From contig JBDHXF010000053.1 in the NCBI GenBank assembly GCA_039810585.1, forward strand, positions 1-24,769: a DNA stretch of 24,769 nt, read 5' to 3'. The DNA comes from JBBATK01 sp039810585. Its GTDB lineage: Bacteria; Bacteroidota; Ignavibacteria; Kapaibacteriales; NICIL-2. This document shows, piece by piece, positions 7,727 through 15,949 of this stretch; within the stretch, counting starts at the first letter, position 1; every line of letters starts with the position of its first letter. Made by a program: the position numbers and the translations under genes. Under the pieces are notes generated by a model. The model searched no databases and was not told the DNA's origin. It saw only the letters and a list, made by a program, of their open reading frames with translations.

Positions 7727-9754
7727 TTAATACACCAATAAAGTTTGAGCACTCCATCCGCCGAGAGAGCGAAGCTCGATCGTATAAAGACCAGGCAAAA
7801 ATCCACTACTCCCAAGAATTACAGTGCCGTTGTGTTCCTGCGTTGTACTCATAAGTCTTCCAACGGCATCAAAACAACGGAGTGTCGATCCCTCGGGACA
7901 ATGTTCGATACGGATCTGTGGAGTTCCGACAGCAATAGCAGTTGGAAGAAGAATGGGGGAGTCGGTAATCTCACTAACCGAGCTCGGGAAGTCGTCGGCA
8001 TTCATCCCACAGGGCAGTTGTGCATCCCCCACGTGAAGGGACGCAAATCCGGCAGAGGGAACGCGGCGTACACGATTGGCATCTCGCACAGTGAGATAGT
8101 AATACAGAACGGTATCTCCTGTAGCTGACCAGCGATACACAAATTGGCCGGGGTGCGTTCCGTTTTGCATCATATACTCATCAAAATGCTGACCGTCGGA
8201 AGACAACGAAAGTTGTGCGGTATTAATGGGACTATTGCTACGAATGTCGTAGACAAACAACTGTTCAGAGGGTCCGGCATAGCTAATTAAGGGCGAGACG
8301 ACAATGCCATAGTCAGTTGCAAGTTCCATGAAGTTTACGAGCCCGTATCCGCTGATAGAGTCGGGATTGAGTGCGCGTGAGCCGTGTTTGTAGAGCAGTT
8401 GTCGCACTTGCCAAGGAGTGAGATCGGGGAACTGACTGACGAGTAGTGCGACCGCTCCTGCAAGTGCCGGTGTGGCAAACGACGTTCCCTTACCTGCAGC
8501 AATATCACTCCGTCCGGTGAGCGAGGCAATAGCAACGTCCTGCCCAAGGGTTGCGACATCCGGCTTAAGAATATTACGAGCATTGGGACCCTTCGACGTC
8601 CAATCCGGTATATGCAACGAGTCATCCGCATAGGCTCCCACGGTAATTGCGGAATCAGCATCGCCGGGGGTAATGAGAGTGCGCGAGCTTCCACCCTCGT
8701 TCCCTGCAGCCGTGCAGCAGATTACTCCAAGATACGTTGCTCTGTTGATCGCTCTATCACAGATCGTACTTTGCCCGTCAAGCATAGAGTAGTCATAAGA
8801 CTGTTGCGTCGAGTCGAGGTTGCGATACCCAACGGACGAGGAGGTGACATCTACGCCGGCCGCTTCTAACCACTCCATGGCGGCTGCAAAATTGTCTTCT
8901 TCAATATGTCCCTCCGATCGCATATCCTCTGTCTTCGCCAACATTACTTCAATTCCGGGTGCGATGCCGATGAGACTATCCTGCAAAAAACCGGCAAGGA
9001 CAGAGAGCGTACTCGTTCCGTGCCCGTCTTGACTTGGAACATCGAGCGAGTCGTTTGCTGTAAGTGAATCCTGATTGATGAAATCATACTCAGCGCGTAC
9101 TTGCAATTGGTTAAAGCAATCGTGGTCGCGATAGCGGAATCCGTTGTCGAGGATGCCAACGAAAGCGTTGGATCCAATCTCTCCCAAGGCATGGAGTGAG
9201 TCGGCACCAAGCATGTGGTTCTGCAGGTACGAACGGCCATAGCGAAAACTGCCACAGGCGCTATCGCTCAAAGCCTTGCCAAGAAAAGCGCGGTGCGCGG
9301 AGTCCGCGTTCGGCATAGATTGCAGTTGAAGAAACTCACCGGTTGAGGTCACTCGCGAGACGTAGGACTTGTTTCTCAACGCCAGGGCCACGGATGAATC
9401 GCAGGATACCACGACGTAGTTGTTCCATCGAAGACGAAGGAGGATCTTGGCACCGCTAGACACGATGTCGTTCAGGTACGGATCATACAGCGGTGCATCA
9501 ACGATGCTAAAGAGACTGTCTGCCGGCAACACTTTGGCACGTCGATGCAGACATCGATCTGTCAGCAAAGACTGTGTTTGCATGTACAGGTCGCTCCCTT
9601 TTACAAAAGGAGAGATTCCTTTGTTTCTCAGATAGACCCGAAACGTGTCCGCATGACTGACACCTCCGACGCACGCCATGAGCAGCAGAATAATGATGGT
9701 GCGATGCCAAAGGCTTAGAGGTGTGGAGGAGCTACGCAGAGTCCGGTGTATCAC
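7727..9754 (-). CDS. Secreted subtilisin-like serine protease (S8) with T9SS sorting domain
   Basis: This protein has 675 residues if it starts at the GTG at 9754. A signal peptide with hydrophobic core IIILLLMACVGGV ends near HA-D at 35-36. A pro-region with an inhibitor-like stretch follows up to about 190. The S8 catalytic domain shows Asp203 (GILDNGF), His245 (DGHGTST), oxyanion Asn352 (AAGNEG) and Ser425 (GTSFATPA), so the triad is complete. Residues from about 480 to 600 are probably a beta-sandwich linker. The last 70 residues (LRCFDAVGRLMS... GLYTIELRSL) have the T9SS type A pattern. It is probably exported and then shed or anchored on the surface. The start is not certain: there is no Shine-Dalgarno site, and the in-frame ATG 25 codons in would cut the signal peptide. 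The SDR gene follows after one base. Confidence 0.9.
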   Translation of the reverse strand: MIHRTLRSSSTPLSLWHRTIIILLLMACVGGVSHADTFRVYLRNKGISPFVKGSDLYMQTQSLLTDRCLHRRAKVLPADSLFSIVDAPLYDPYLNDIVSSGAKILLRLRWNNYVVVSCDSSVALALRNKSYVSRVTSTGEFLQLQSMPNADSAHRAFLGKALSDSACGSFRYGRSYLQNHMLGADSLHALGEIGSNAFVGILDNGFRYRDHDCFNQLQVRAEYDFINQDSLTANDSLDVPSQDGHGTSTLSVLAGFLQDSLIGIAPGIEVMLAKTEDMRSEGHIEEDNFAAAMEWLEAAGVDVTSSSVGYRNLDSTQQSYDYSMLDGQSTICDRAINRATYLGVICCTAAGNEGGSSRTLITPGDADSAITVGAYADDSLHIPDWTSKGPNARNILKPDVATLGQDVAIASLTGRSDIAAGKGTSFATPALAGAVALLVSQFPDLTPWQVRQLLYKHGSRALNPDSISGYGLVNFMELATDYGIVVSPLISYAGPSEQLFVYDIRSNSPINTAQLSLSSDGQHFDEYMMQNGTHPGQFVYRWSATGDTVLYYYLTVRDANRVRRVPSAGFASLHVGDAQLPCGMNADDFPSSVSEITDSPILLPTAIAVGTPQIRIEHCPEGSTLRCFDAVGRLMSTTQEHNGTVILGSSGFLPGLYTIELRSLGGWSAQTLLVY

Positions 9755-9802
9755 AGTTCGTCGTGTAAATTGCCGTTGTGTTTAAGACAAATTAATCAAA
9801 TC

Positions 9803-10804
9803 ATGGAAACAGAATCACCCGCTTCGGCCTACGAAGCGGCTTTAACACGAAGTGCGTGGATTCAACGTAGCGATCTCGCGTTCTTTCGTATGGCTGGCAC
9901 AGAGGTACTCGATTTTCTTCATCGAGTAAGCACGAATGATGTGCGAGAACTTGGAGCGCTCAGAACTCAGTCTAGCGCGGTGTTGAGCGACAAGGGGCGC
10001 ATGGTTGACCTTGTCCACATCCTTACCTTGGAGAGTGCGACATGGGGTGTATCGTCACGTCAGGCGTTACCGCAATTGCTGAAGCATCTCCGGAGCTATG
10101 TCATCATGGACGATGTGCGATTTCAAGAAACTCCCGACGCGTTCGCCATCCTTGAGTTCCACGGCCCGCAGTCTTTGGATGCCATCTCCTTCCTGCTGTC
10201 GTCAACACAGCACTATCCTCTCGCAGGCCACATAGACGTTTCACAGTTTCAATCATCACACTTCTATCTCATGCGTTCTCCGTTTCAAGGAGATGAAGCT
10301 CTTTGGCTCATCGTTCCGAATGCGGACTTTGAGGGTGGATCGGAGTTACGTGAGCGATTGGAGTCGTCAGTTCACAAACTCAAGGCCGAAGAAGCACTGG
10401 CGTTGAGGGTGGAGCAGGGGATTGGTCATAATCCTGAAGAGTGGAACGAAAAAGTCAATCCGCTGGAAGGTGGATTGTTACATGTGATTTCGTTTCGCAA
10501 GGGATGTTATATAGGCCAAGAAGTGATCGCGAGATTAGACTCGTACAACAAGGTTCAGCGTCGACTGGTGGTATTGACATCCGGTGAGACCCTGCAGAGC
10601 GGAGCGCTTATTGAGGTAGATGGTAGTGAATGCGGATGGATTTGCAGCACAACACTCTCTCCACGATTTGGCAACTGTGCCCTTGGTTATATTCGTACAG
10701 AACAGGCACATGAGGGACAGCACTGCATGGTGCAGCAGCAGCGTCAACAGGTACAGGCTACTATTCACTTCGCACCGCTTACAACCGGAGATCAGCAACG
10801 ATGA
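9803..10804 (+). CDS. ygfZ: YgfZ/GcvT-domain folate-binding protein
   Basis: This 333-residue protein is related to aminomethyltransferase GcvT and carries the YgfZ signature K-G-C-Y-x-G-Q-E at 233-240 (Cys235). YgfZ-family proteins use tetrahydrofolate to help build or repair certain iron-sulfur proteins, which would suit a cell with iron-sulfur enzymes such as the Sdh complex here. The ATG at 9803 is chosen because it puts the METESP... N-terminus at the usual distance from the first conserved block (FFRMAGTEVLDFLHRVSTND). The upstream in-frame extension runs into the divergent protease gene. No Shine-Dalgarno site is visible in the 48-base divergent gap. Its stop codon overlaps the next start as ATGA. 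Confidence 0.88.
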   Translation: METESPASAYEAALTRSAWIQRSDLAFFRMAGTEVLDFLHRVSTNDVRELGALRTQSSAVLSDKGRMVDLVHILTLESATWGVSSRQALPQLLKHLRSYVIMDDVRFQETPDAFAILEFHGPQSLDAISFLLSSTQHYPLAGHIDVSQFQSSHFYLMRSPFQGDEALWLIVPNADFEGGSELRERLESSVHKLKAEEALALRVEQGIGHNPEEWNEKVNPLEGGLLHVISFRKGCYIGQEVIARLDSYNKVQRRLVVLTSGETLQSGALIEVDGSECGWICSTTLSPRFGNCALGYIRTEQAHEGQHCMVQQQRQQVQATIHFAPLTTGDQQR

Positions 10805-11661
10805 ATCCAAACGAAGAAATACCTGAACACTTGGAGAGAGCTCCGAAGGCATACGATAATCGGGAGTTCTTACACTCACCACGTGCGCGCATCATTCGCA
10901 TGCTGGCGGAGTATCAACATCCTGACATGCATTTTCGATCGAATGATATTCATAGTACGGTGATCTTCTTTGGATCCGCACGTATCAAGTCGCCGGAACA
11001 GCATCACGAAGAACGTGAAGCCTTGAGATTGCACAGTGAAAACAGTGTGGGAGAGGAAAAGGCTCGCGCAGAACGAAAATTGGAGAGAATGTCTCGTCAC
11101 CAAGAGATGAGTGAGTACTACAGCGATGCTGTAGAGCTTGCACGTTTGGTGACAGATTGGTCCCTGAAACTACCGGACGGATCGGAGTTTGTGATCTGTA
11201 CAGGTGGAGGTCCCGGGATCATGGAAGCAGGCAACAAGGGTGCTCATCTTGCGGGAGGAAAATCGGTGGGATTGAATATCTCACTGCCGTTTGAGCAGTA
11301 TCCCAACCCCTACATCACTCCAGACCTCAATTTTGAGTTCCACTACTTTTTTATGAGGAAGTACTGGTTTATCTACTTAGCGAAGGCTCTTGTCGTGTTT
11401 CCGGGAGGATTTGGTACCCTAGACGAGTTGATGGAAGTGCTGACTTTAGTGCAAACGCGGAAGATTCGCAAAAAGATGCCGATATGTATCTATGGTGAGA
11501 AGTTTTGGAAAAACCTCATCAATTTCGACTTTTTGGCAGATATGAACATGATTGATCCTGACGACGTGAAGCTCTTCCGCTTCGTGAATTCGCCACAGGA
11601 GGCATTTGAATATTTGCGTACAGAGTTGACGAAAATTCATGGATTGCCTGATATCGTCTAA
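10801..11661 (+). CDS. LOG family protein (TIGR00730-type, nucleoside 5'-monophosphate phosphoribohydrolase fold)
   Basis: This 286-residue protein has both hallmarks of the LONELY GUY family: GGGPGIMEAGNKGA at 135-148, and PGGFGTLDE at 201-209 with the catalytic Glu209. Arg186 in FFMRK matches the second active-site residue. The family hydrolyses N6-modified or plain purine 5'-monophosphates to the base plus ribose 5-phosphate; many bacterial members act in nucleotide recycling, not cytokinin making. Residues 63-120 hold a charged helical insertion (EEREALRLHSE... EKARAERKLERMSR) that makes this one longer than the small LOGs. It starts with an ATGA overlap on ygfZ, so translation is probably coupled, and it is followed five bases later by a SirB1-family gene. 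Confidence 0.9.
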   Translation: MNPNEEIPEHLERAPKAYDNREFLHSPRARIIRMLAEYQHPDMHFRSNDIHSTVIFFGSARIKSPEQHHEEREALRLHSENSVGEEKARAERKLERMSRHQEMSEYYSDAVELARLVTDWSLKLPDGSEFVICTGGGPGIMEAGNKGAHLAGGKSVGLNISLPFEQYPNPYITPDLNFEFHYFFMRKYWFIYLAKALVVFPGGFGTLDELMEVLTLVQTRKIRKKMPICIYGEKFWKNLINFDFLADMNMIDPDDVKLFRFVNSPQEAFEYLRTELTKIHGLPDIV

Positions 11662-11666
11662 GCCCT

Positions 11667-12575
11667 ATGCCCGGAATCGATTTATCCGATGAACAGTTGC
11701 GAACGGAAATCAGACCGTTATTGTCGCTCCTCGACGACACGGACACCACCGTTACGACCGCCGTTCAGCAAAAACTTCTCTCCTATGCGCATCTCGCCGT
11801 TCCTTTTCTTCGCGACTTGATCCGACAGGAATATGAGCTAGGCGCGAGCGATGAAAATCCGGTGATCGAAAATGCTCGCGCGTGCATACGAGCCCTGCAG
11901 ACAGGAGCACTCTCACGATTGCTCAACTTGGTGATCGACATGCATTTTGACGGAACCGAGTTGAGCCTTGAGCAGACAGCGTTTCTTCTTTCGGTGTTTG
12001 GATACCCAGAAGTTGACGAGCAGCATTTTTTCTCGACGCTAGATGCCATTGCGCTGAAGGTGCATGATATCTTCATCAACATGAAGAACGCCTCAGACCT
12101 GAGCTTGTTGATGAGCTTGAACACCGTGTTCTTCGAGCAAGAAGATTTTCGCGGAGCGACCAAGAATTATTATGCCCCTGAGAATTCCTACATTTCCTGT
12201 CTGCTCGACTCAAAGAGGGGAATACCGATTTCCATTTCGGTTGTCTACATGCTCGTTGCTGAACGAGTTGGAATAGAGCTACACGGCATTGGGATGCCGT
12301 TGCACTTTTTGGTCTATCATCCGGGTTTGAATGTATTCATCGACACCTTTAACCATGGTGCCTTCATTTCCAGATCGGACTGCGAACACTTCATTCGTCA
12401 AAGTGGCTTTGCGTATAGCGACAAGATGTTGCAACGCTCCACGAACGTGAACATTTGCGCCAGAATGATGCGCAACCTGATCTACGCTCATTCGAAATAC
12501 GATCAAAAGTGGGAAGCTGAAACTTTGCAAGAGACGCTGGACGAAATCCTGCGCCTGAGTGACGAGAAGAGCTAA
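11667..12575 (+). CDS. SirB1-family transglutaminase-like protein
   Basis: This 302-residue protein contains the SirB1/transglutaminase-like core 2 pattern: NSYISCLLDSKRGIPISISV, then AERVGIELHGIGMPLHFLVYH, then FIDTFNHGAFIS. The His in PLHFLV and the Asp in FIDTF match the family, while the Gly-Ile-Pro block stands where classic transglutaminases have their catalytic Cys, as is usual for SirB1 proteins. The biochemical role of the family is poorly known. The N-terminal third is helical and of unknown role. It is the third gene of a tight operon with the YgfZ-like and LOG genes, five bases after the latter. It converges with the sigma factor gene, whose stop is 48 bases away; no strong hairpin is seen in that gap. 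Confidence 0.85.
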   Translation: MPGIDLSDEQLRTEIRPLLSLLDDTDTTVTTAVQQKLLSYAHLAVPFLRDLIRQEYELGASDENPVIENARACIRALQTGALSRLLNLVIDMHFDGTELSLEQTAFLLSVFGYPEVDEQHFFSTLDAIALKVHDIFINMKNASDLSLLMSLNTVFFEQEDFRGATKNYYAPENSYISCLLDSKRGIPISISVVYMLVAERVGIELHGIGMPLHFLVYHPGLNVFIDTFNHGAFISRSDCEHFIRQSGFAYSDKMLQRSTNVNICARMMRNLIYAHSKYDQKWEAETLQETLDEILRLSDEKS

Positions 12576-12623
12576 GCCATCGTACGGCACATCAACGATT
12601 GGCAGAAACAACAGATACAGTGC

Positions 12624-13463
12624 TTACGCGTTGTCGAATGCCGTGAGTTTGTCGCGCAAATCATTACATACCTGAGTATGAATTTGACAGATACGACTTT
12701 CCGTGAGGGAAAGCAGCGCGCCAATTTCTTTGAAGGTTAGGTTTTCGTAATAGTAGAGAGTGACTACCAATCGCTTGCGCTCCGGCAGATTTTTCAAGTA
12801 GCGCATGAGAAAGGCCATGCGTTCCTCGTCCGCCATACGCGTCAGCGGATTTTCATAGTCCATATCCGGAATTTCCTGTAGCAAATCGCGTTCGTCACCA
12901 TCGTCTGACAAGCCGAGAGAGGACTTCGACTCATTCATGGAAAGTGAGGCAACTGCAGCAGCAGCAGCACTAAGGTAGGTTTGGTATTCCTCCAGGCTGA
13001 CGTTCAAGCGCTTGCGGATTTCCTCTTCGGACACCTCGCGACCGGTTTCTTTTCTCAGTTGGTCGGATACGGCTACCAGTTCGTGAGCCTTTTTGCGAGC
13101 CGTTCGTGAGAGCCAGTCAAGCCGACGCATCTCGTCCAGCACTGTTCCACGCACGCGGGGCATGGCAAAGGTTTCGAACTTTATTCCTCGTTCAGCTTCG
13201 AAGCGGTCGATAGCCTCGCTCAAACCAAGTATCCCAACATGAAGAAAATCTTCGTCACCCAGGATAGCGTTCGTAGGCAGCGACATGGTGTGTAGCGTAT
13301 AGCGGACGAGCCACATATAGTGCATCATCAGCTTTTTCTTTGCTTCAGCCCGCTTCGCGGCTGTACTGCGCTTTGCGTGATATTCCTTCCATGCAGCGCG
13401 AACCGCTGTATCGTCGGCTCCCGGGGCCGGTTTCGTGATGACTGCTTCCTGCTCTAGTAGCAT
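12624..13463 (-). CDS. fliA: RNA polymerase sigma factor, FliA/WhiG (sigma-28) type
   Basis: This 279-residue sigma-70 family factor has no region 1.1. Region 2 includes the FliA/WhiG signature RGIKFETFAMPRVRGTVLDE (92-111) and RRLDWLSRTAR (113-123). Region 3 covers about 125-165, and region 4 has a helix-turn-helix at LTFKEIGALLSLTESRICQI (242-261). In flagellated bacteria this factor drives late motility and chemotaxis genes. The flhF-like gene upstream supports that link. An alanine run (165-171, SAAAAAV) and an acidic linker (186-204) separate regions 3 and 4. A strong Shine-Dalgarno site (GAGGAG) lies six bases before the ATG. No anti-sigma FlgM gene is visible nearby. It is probably cotranscribed with the two genes upstream. 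Confidence 0.9.
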   Translation of the reverse strand: MLLEQEAVITKPAPGADDTAVRAAWKEYHAKRSTAAKRAEAKKKLMMHYMWLVRYTLHTMSLPTNAILGDEDFLHVGILGLSEAIDRFEAERGIKFETFAMPRVRGTVLDEMRRLDWLSRTARKKAHELVAVSDQLRKETGREVSEEEIRKRLNVSLEEYQTYLSAAAAAVASLSMNESKSSLGLSDDGDERDLLQEIPDMDYENPLTRMADEERMAFLMRYLKNLPERKRLVVTLYYYENLTFKEIGALLSLTESRICQIHTQVCNDLRDKLTAFDNA

Positions 13464-13517
13464 AGGGTACTCCTCAGCGATTCGATTGTTGTTCGTTTGT
13501 AAAAAAACCGACTACCT

Positions 13518-13883
13518 TTAGGCACTGTGCGACTCTTGCGAGCTTTGTGCCATACGGTGTTGGGACTCTATCACTTGTTGTTCCGCAAGTTGCTCTTCAT
13601 ACATCTGGCGGATACGTTCTTCCGCTTCATGCATTTTTACTCTGTGAAGGACGCTCACGATGGTAACCATCACAACCCCCAGACAGAATGTTACACCGAC
13701 AAATACCACGAGAGCTCTATACATGGCGGTCGTAAAATCCATGCGACCACTAATGCTAAAGATCAAGTACGCCACACAGGCCGACAATGTGCTGATTTGA
13801 AAGAGCAGACCAATGGGATAGCGTGCGCGCTTCTCCAGATCGGCATCCTGTGTTTTCTTTCCGTTTTTCTTTGATGCTGCCAT
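13518..13883 (-). CDS. Small two-helix membrane protein with C-terminal coiled coil, unknown
   Basis: I do not recognise a family. The 121-residue protein has a basic N-terminal tail (KKNGKK), two hydrophobic helices at about 22-44 and 56-79, and a charged, Glu/Gln-rich C-terminal helix (82-112) that could form a coiled coil. Both ends probably lie in the cytoplasm. The gene stands between flhF and fliA, where many flagellated bacteria have flhG, but it has no P-loop or MinD-like sequence. There is no Shine-Dalgarno site; the region before the ATG is A/T-rich. It lies 71 bases after flhF and 54 bases before fliA, in line with one operon. A role in polar placement or in sequestering the sigma factor is only a guess from position. 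Confidence 0.75.
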   Translation of the reverse strand: MAASKKNGKKTQDADLEKRARYPIGLLFQISTLSACVAYLIFSISGRMDFTTAMYRALVVFVGVTFCLGVVMVTIVSVLHRVKMHEAEERIRQMYEEQLAEQQVIESQHRMAQSSQESHSA

Positions 13884-13954
13884 ACGTTAAGATTTCATTA
13901 AGTACGCTCATTCCATAATGTCTGCGCCAATGCACAGCAGTTGGCATGTGCTTG

Positions 13955-15100
13955 CTATTTCAAGACTGCTCCTACAAGTCGTTCCGGCGTTGCCGCTTTA
14001 ATGGATTGAGGGATACTTTGTCCATCTGTGATAAAGGCAACCGGCAACTGAGTAGTTGTGAGAAGTTCCAGCGTCGACCCCGGTAGCGCATGGCAATCCA
14101 ATTGACTAAGCACAACGGCCGCATGCTCAAGTGATGATCCAAGCTGAATCCATGCCTCCTGTATGGCAGGGTGATGAGCGGAAGAAACACAACAGAGCAC
14201 GACAGAGGCGCGTGTTGCCAGAATTGCACGTTGAATGTCTTCGTTGGTTTGTTTACTCACAGACGGAATTGCCATCTCGACGAACTCGAAGTCAATATTC
14301 GAAGATTGCTCACACACTCCATCGACCGCTTCGAAGGTATCGTACTCACGGCATTCCAGGCCGGTCACACTCCGCAGTGGATACGGACTGTGAGTAGGAT
14401 TCAACACAAGAGATCGTGCATTTAACGTAAGGGCAAAGCTCGTGGCAAGCTTCGCCAGTAAGGTGCTTTTGCCGGAGCCAGGAGCACCAATCACTAAAAC
14501 ACGGACTGCTTGTTGAGAGGGACGGAGTGGATTAGCGCAACGCAAACCTGACATGAGTTCTTCTCTAATAAGGCGAAGCATCTCTTCCTTATCGTGCGTC
14601 GCTCCGCTTTGAAACAATCCTTCCAATAGTCGCCGGCTATGGTTTGCACTGAAGCCAACAGCATTGAGGGTTTCCTGAATGTCAAGCAAGGATGACGGAA
14701 TAAATGTCGGTGTTTGGGGTTGGTGCTGCCGAAGTTCTCGTACCGCCTCTTTCAGTGCGCGGATTTCACTCATCAATGTGTCCGTCGACGCACTCTGGGC
14801 TATGCGAGGAGAAGGCTGAGGGTGTTGGAGCTCTACGTTTGCATCGCGGATGACGCGAGGAGAATACAGTTCCGGACGTTTCTCGCCAGCCGCGTGGACA
14901 ATAGCACTGGGCACGCGTTGACGTTGTCGATGAAACTCGAGTTCTTCGGGTTCTATCCCGGCAACCACTTCCGTAATGGGGAAATTTCCCGGCTCATGGA
15001 TTTCTCGGGAGGAGAGGATTATAGCCTCATCACCCAACTCTCGACGCATCTGTTCCAGACTGTCGCGCATGTTTCGTCCATGAAACTTTTTTATACGCAT
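13955..15100 (-). CDS. flhF: FlhF-like SRP-family GTPase homologue with degenerate G motifs
   Basis: This 381-residue protein begins with the typical FlhF N-terminus (MRIKKFHGRNMRDSLEQMRR... GDEAIILSSR), then a B domain, a helical N domain (105-190) and a G domain from about 195. The P-loop GAPGSGKSTLLAKLA (205-219) is intact. The other SRP-GTPase motifs are not: the DTYR-type region reads LNPTHSPYPLR (233-243), the DTAGR motif reads EMAIPSV (275-281), and TKLD reads SQLD (332-335). The closing FITDGQSIP (357-364) is normal. FlhF usually sets the place and number of flagella. This form may bind nucleotide but seems unable to hydrolyse GTP in the usual way. A Shine-Dalgarno site (GGAGA) is present. 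It is first in a likely operon with the membrane protein and fliA. Confidence 0.85.
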   Translation of the reverse strand: MRIKKFHGRNMRDSLEQMRRELGDEAIILSSREIHEPGNFPITEVVAGIEPEELEFHRQRQRVPSAIVHAAGEKRPELYSPRVIRDANVELQHPQPSPRIAQSASTDTLMSEIRALKEAVRELRQHQPQTPTFIPSSLLDIQETLNAVGFSANHSRRLLEGLFQSGATHDKEEMLRLIREELMSGLRCANPLRPSQQAVRVLVIGAPGSGKSTLLAKLATSFALTLNARSLVLNPTHSPYPLRSVTGLECREYDTFEAVDGVCEQSSNIDFEFVEMAIPSVSKQTNEDIQRAILATRASVVLCCVSSAHHPAIQEAWIQLGSSLEHAAVVLSQLDCHALPGSTLELLTTTQLPVAFITDGQSIPQSIKAATPERLVGAVLK

Positions 15101-15235
15101 ATCATTCTCCGGTGCTCAATCGCTTTGTGTTGAAAACACTGTAATAATTGTGCCAAGAACCCATTCTTAACGCGAAAAATCTTGAATTCAGGCACTCAGA
15201 GAAGGTCAAACACGATCTTGCGTACAGCCAAATGT

Positions 15236-15262
15236 AAAAAAGGCTGTCCTTTTCAGACAGCC
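15236..15262 (-). terminator. Rho-independent terminator after the lipoprotein gene
   Basis: On the - strand, GGCTGTC, a seven-base loop and GACAGCC form a perfect 7-bp hairpin, followed by six T residues. It lies about 70 bases past the lipoprotein stop codon and ahead of flhF, so it separates the two units. Confidence 0.85.
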
Positions 15263-15330
15263 CTCTCTGTATTCCAAGCAATTCCGACGTGCCAGTGTGT
15301 GGCGCACCTGGCACCCCAAAAGATGGGTTT

Positions 15331-15897
15331 CTAGAGCACCGAGGCTTTGAGTTTGAACCGAAGTGTTACTGTGCCTTGCATCGACGTGATGGTTCCGTTG
15401 CCGGAGGACAGGGTGTAGGTAGAATACACGCTAAACTTGGGTCGATCGGCTAGTTTGTCGAGAACGGAATTCAAGTCTGCATTCACTACATCAAAAGATT
15501 TCTCTTCACTCATAAAAGAAGCTGCGCTCAGATTGGTGAATTCGCCGATTGTGTACGTCGTGTTATCGCCGTAGCTCGGATCGAATTTCAAGGTGTAGCT
15601 GATATGACTGAAGACCGCATTGGCTGCTACCGGTGTACCGCTGTAGTTCGTTAGGATCATCGAAACACTCGCGAGATCCACTCCTTTAAGGTTAGCCTTG
15701 TTATCGTTAAACGTTGAGTTTGTCGAAACGTCAACTGTATTTGTCTGCGTGTTCGGCAGCGTCGTATAGTTAGCGTTGATTGGAATGCTAACAGGCATAT
15801 TCACGGTGATTTCGCTTGCTTTCGTCAGAGCATCGCAGCTCTGAAATGTCATCACGGCACCGATGACCAAAATGGCAATGATTGATAACTTTTTCAT
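15331..15897 (-). CDS. Putative outer-surface lipoprotein, unknown function
   Basis: This 188-residue protein has a lipoprotein signal peptide: MKKLSIIAILVIGAVMTF followed by QSC, with Cys21 as the probable lipidated residue. The mature part is rich in Thr, Ser, Asn and Val and looks all-beta; it keeps no motif I recognise. The phrases ITVNMPVSIPINANYTT and TLRFKLKAS suggest a beta-sandwich, perhaps one domain. A very good Shine-Dalgarno site (GAGGAG) lies just before the ATG. The gene stands alone between a terminator and a 356-base intergenic region. Inverted repeats lie 31-52 and 86-99 bases upstream. Function unknown. Confidence 0.75.
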   Translation of the reverse strand: MKKLSIIAILVIGAVMTFQSCDALTKASEITVNMPVSIPINANYTTLPNTQTNTVDVSTNSTFNDNKANLKGVDLASVSMILTNYSGTPVAANAVFSHISYTLKFDPSYGDNTTYTIGEFTNLSAASFMSEEKSFDVVNADLNSVLDKLADRPKFSVYSTYTLSSGNGTITSMQGTVTLRFKLKASVL

Positions 15898-15927
15898 GAC
15901 TCCTCAACCCAGTGTGGAACAGTATTG

Positions 15928-15949
15928 TGAGAGAATCACGTATCTCTCA
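15928..15949. repeat. Inverted repeat upstream of the lipoprotein gene
   Basis: TGAGAGA, eight bases, then TCTCTCA form a perfect 7-bp inverted repeat 31-52 bases before the ATG. It could be an operator or a hairpin in the mRNA leader; which one cannot be told here. Confidence 0.5.

Noticed and set aside
14714..15133. 139-residue open frame opposite flhF
   Set aside because: It has no domain or ribosome site, and the opposing flhF N-terminus is well supported.
15102..15314. 70-residue open frame between the lipoprotein gene and flhF
   Set aside because: It runs through the terminator hairpin at 15236-15262 and has no protein features.
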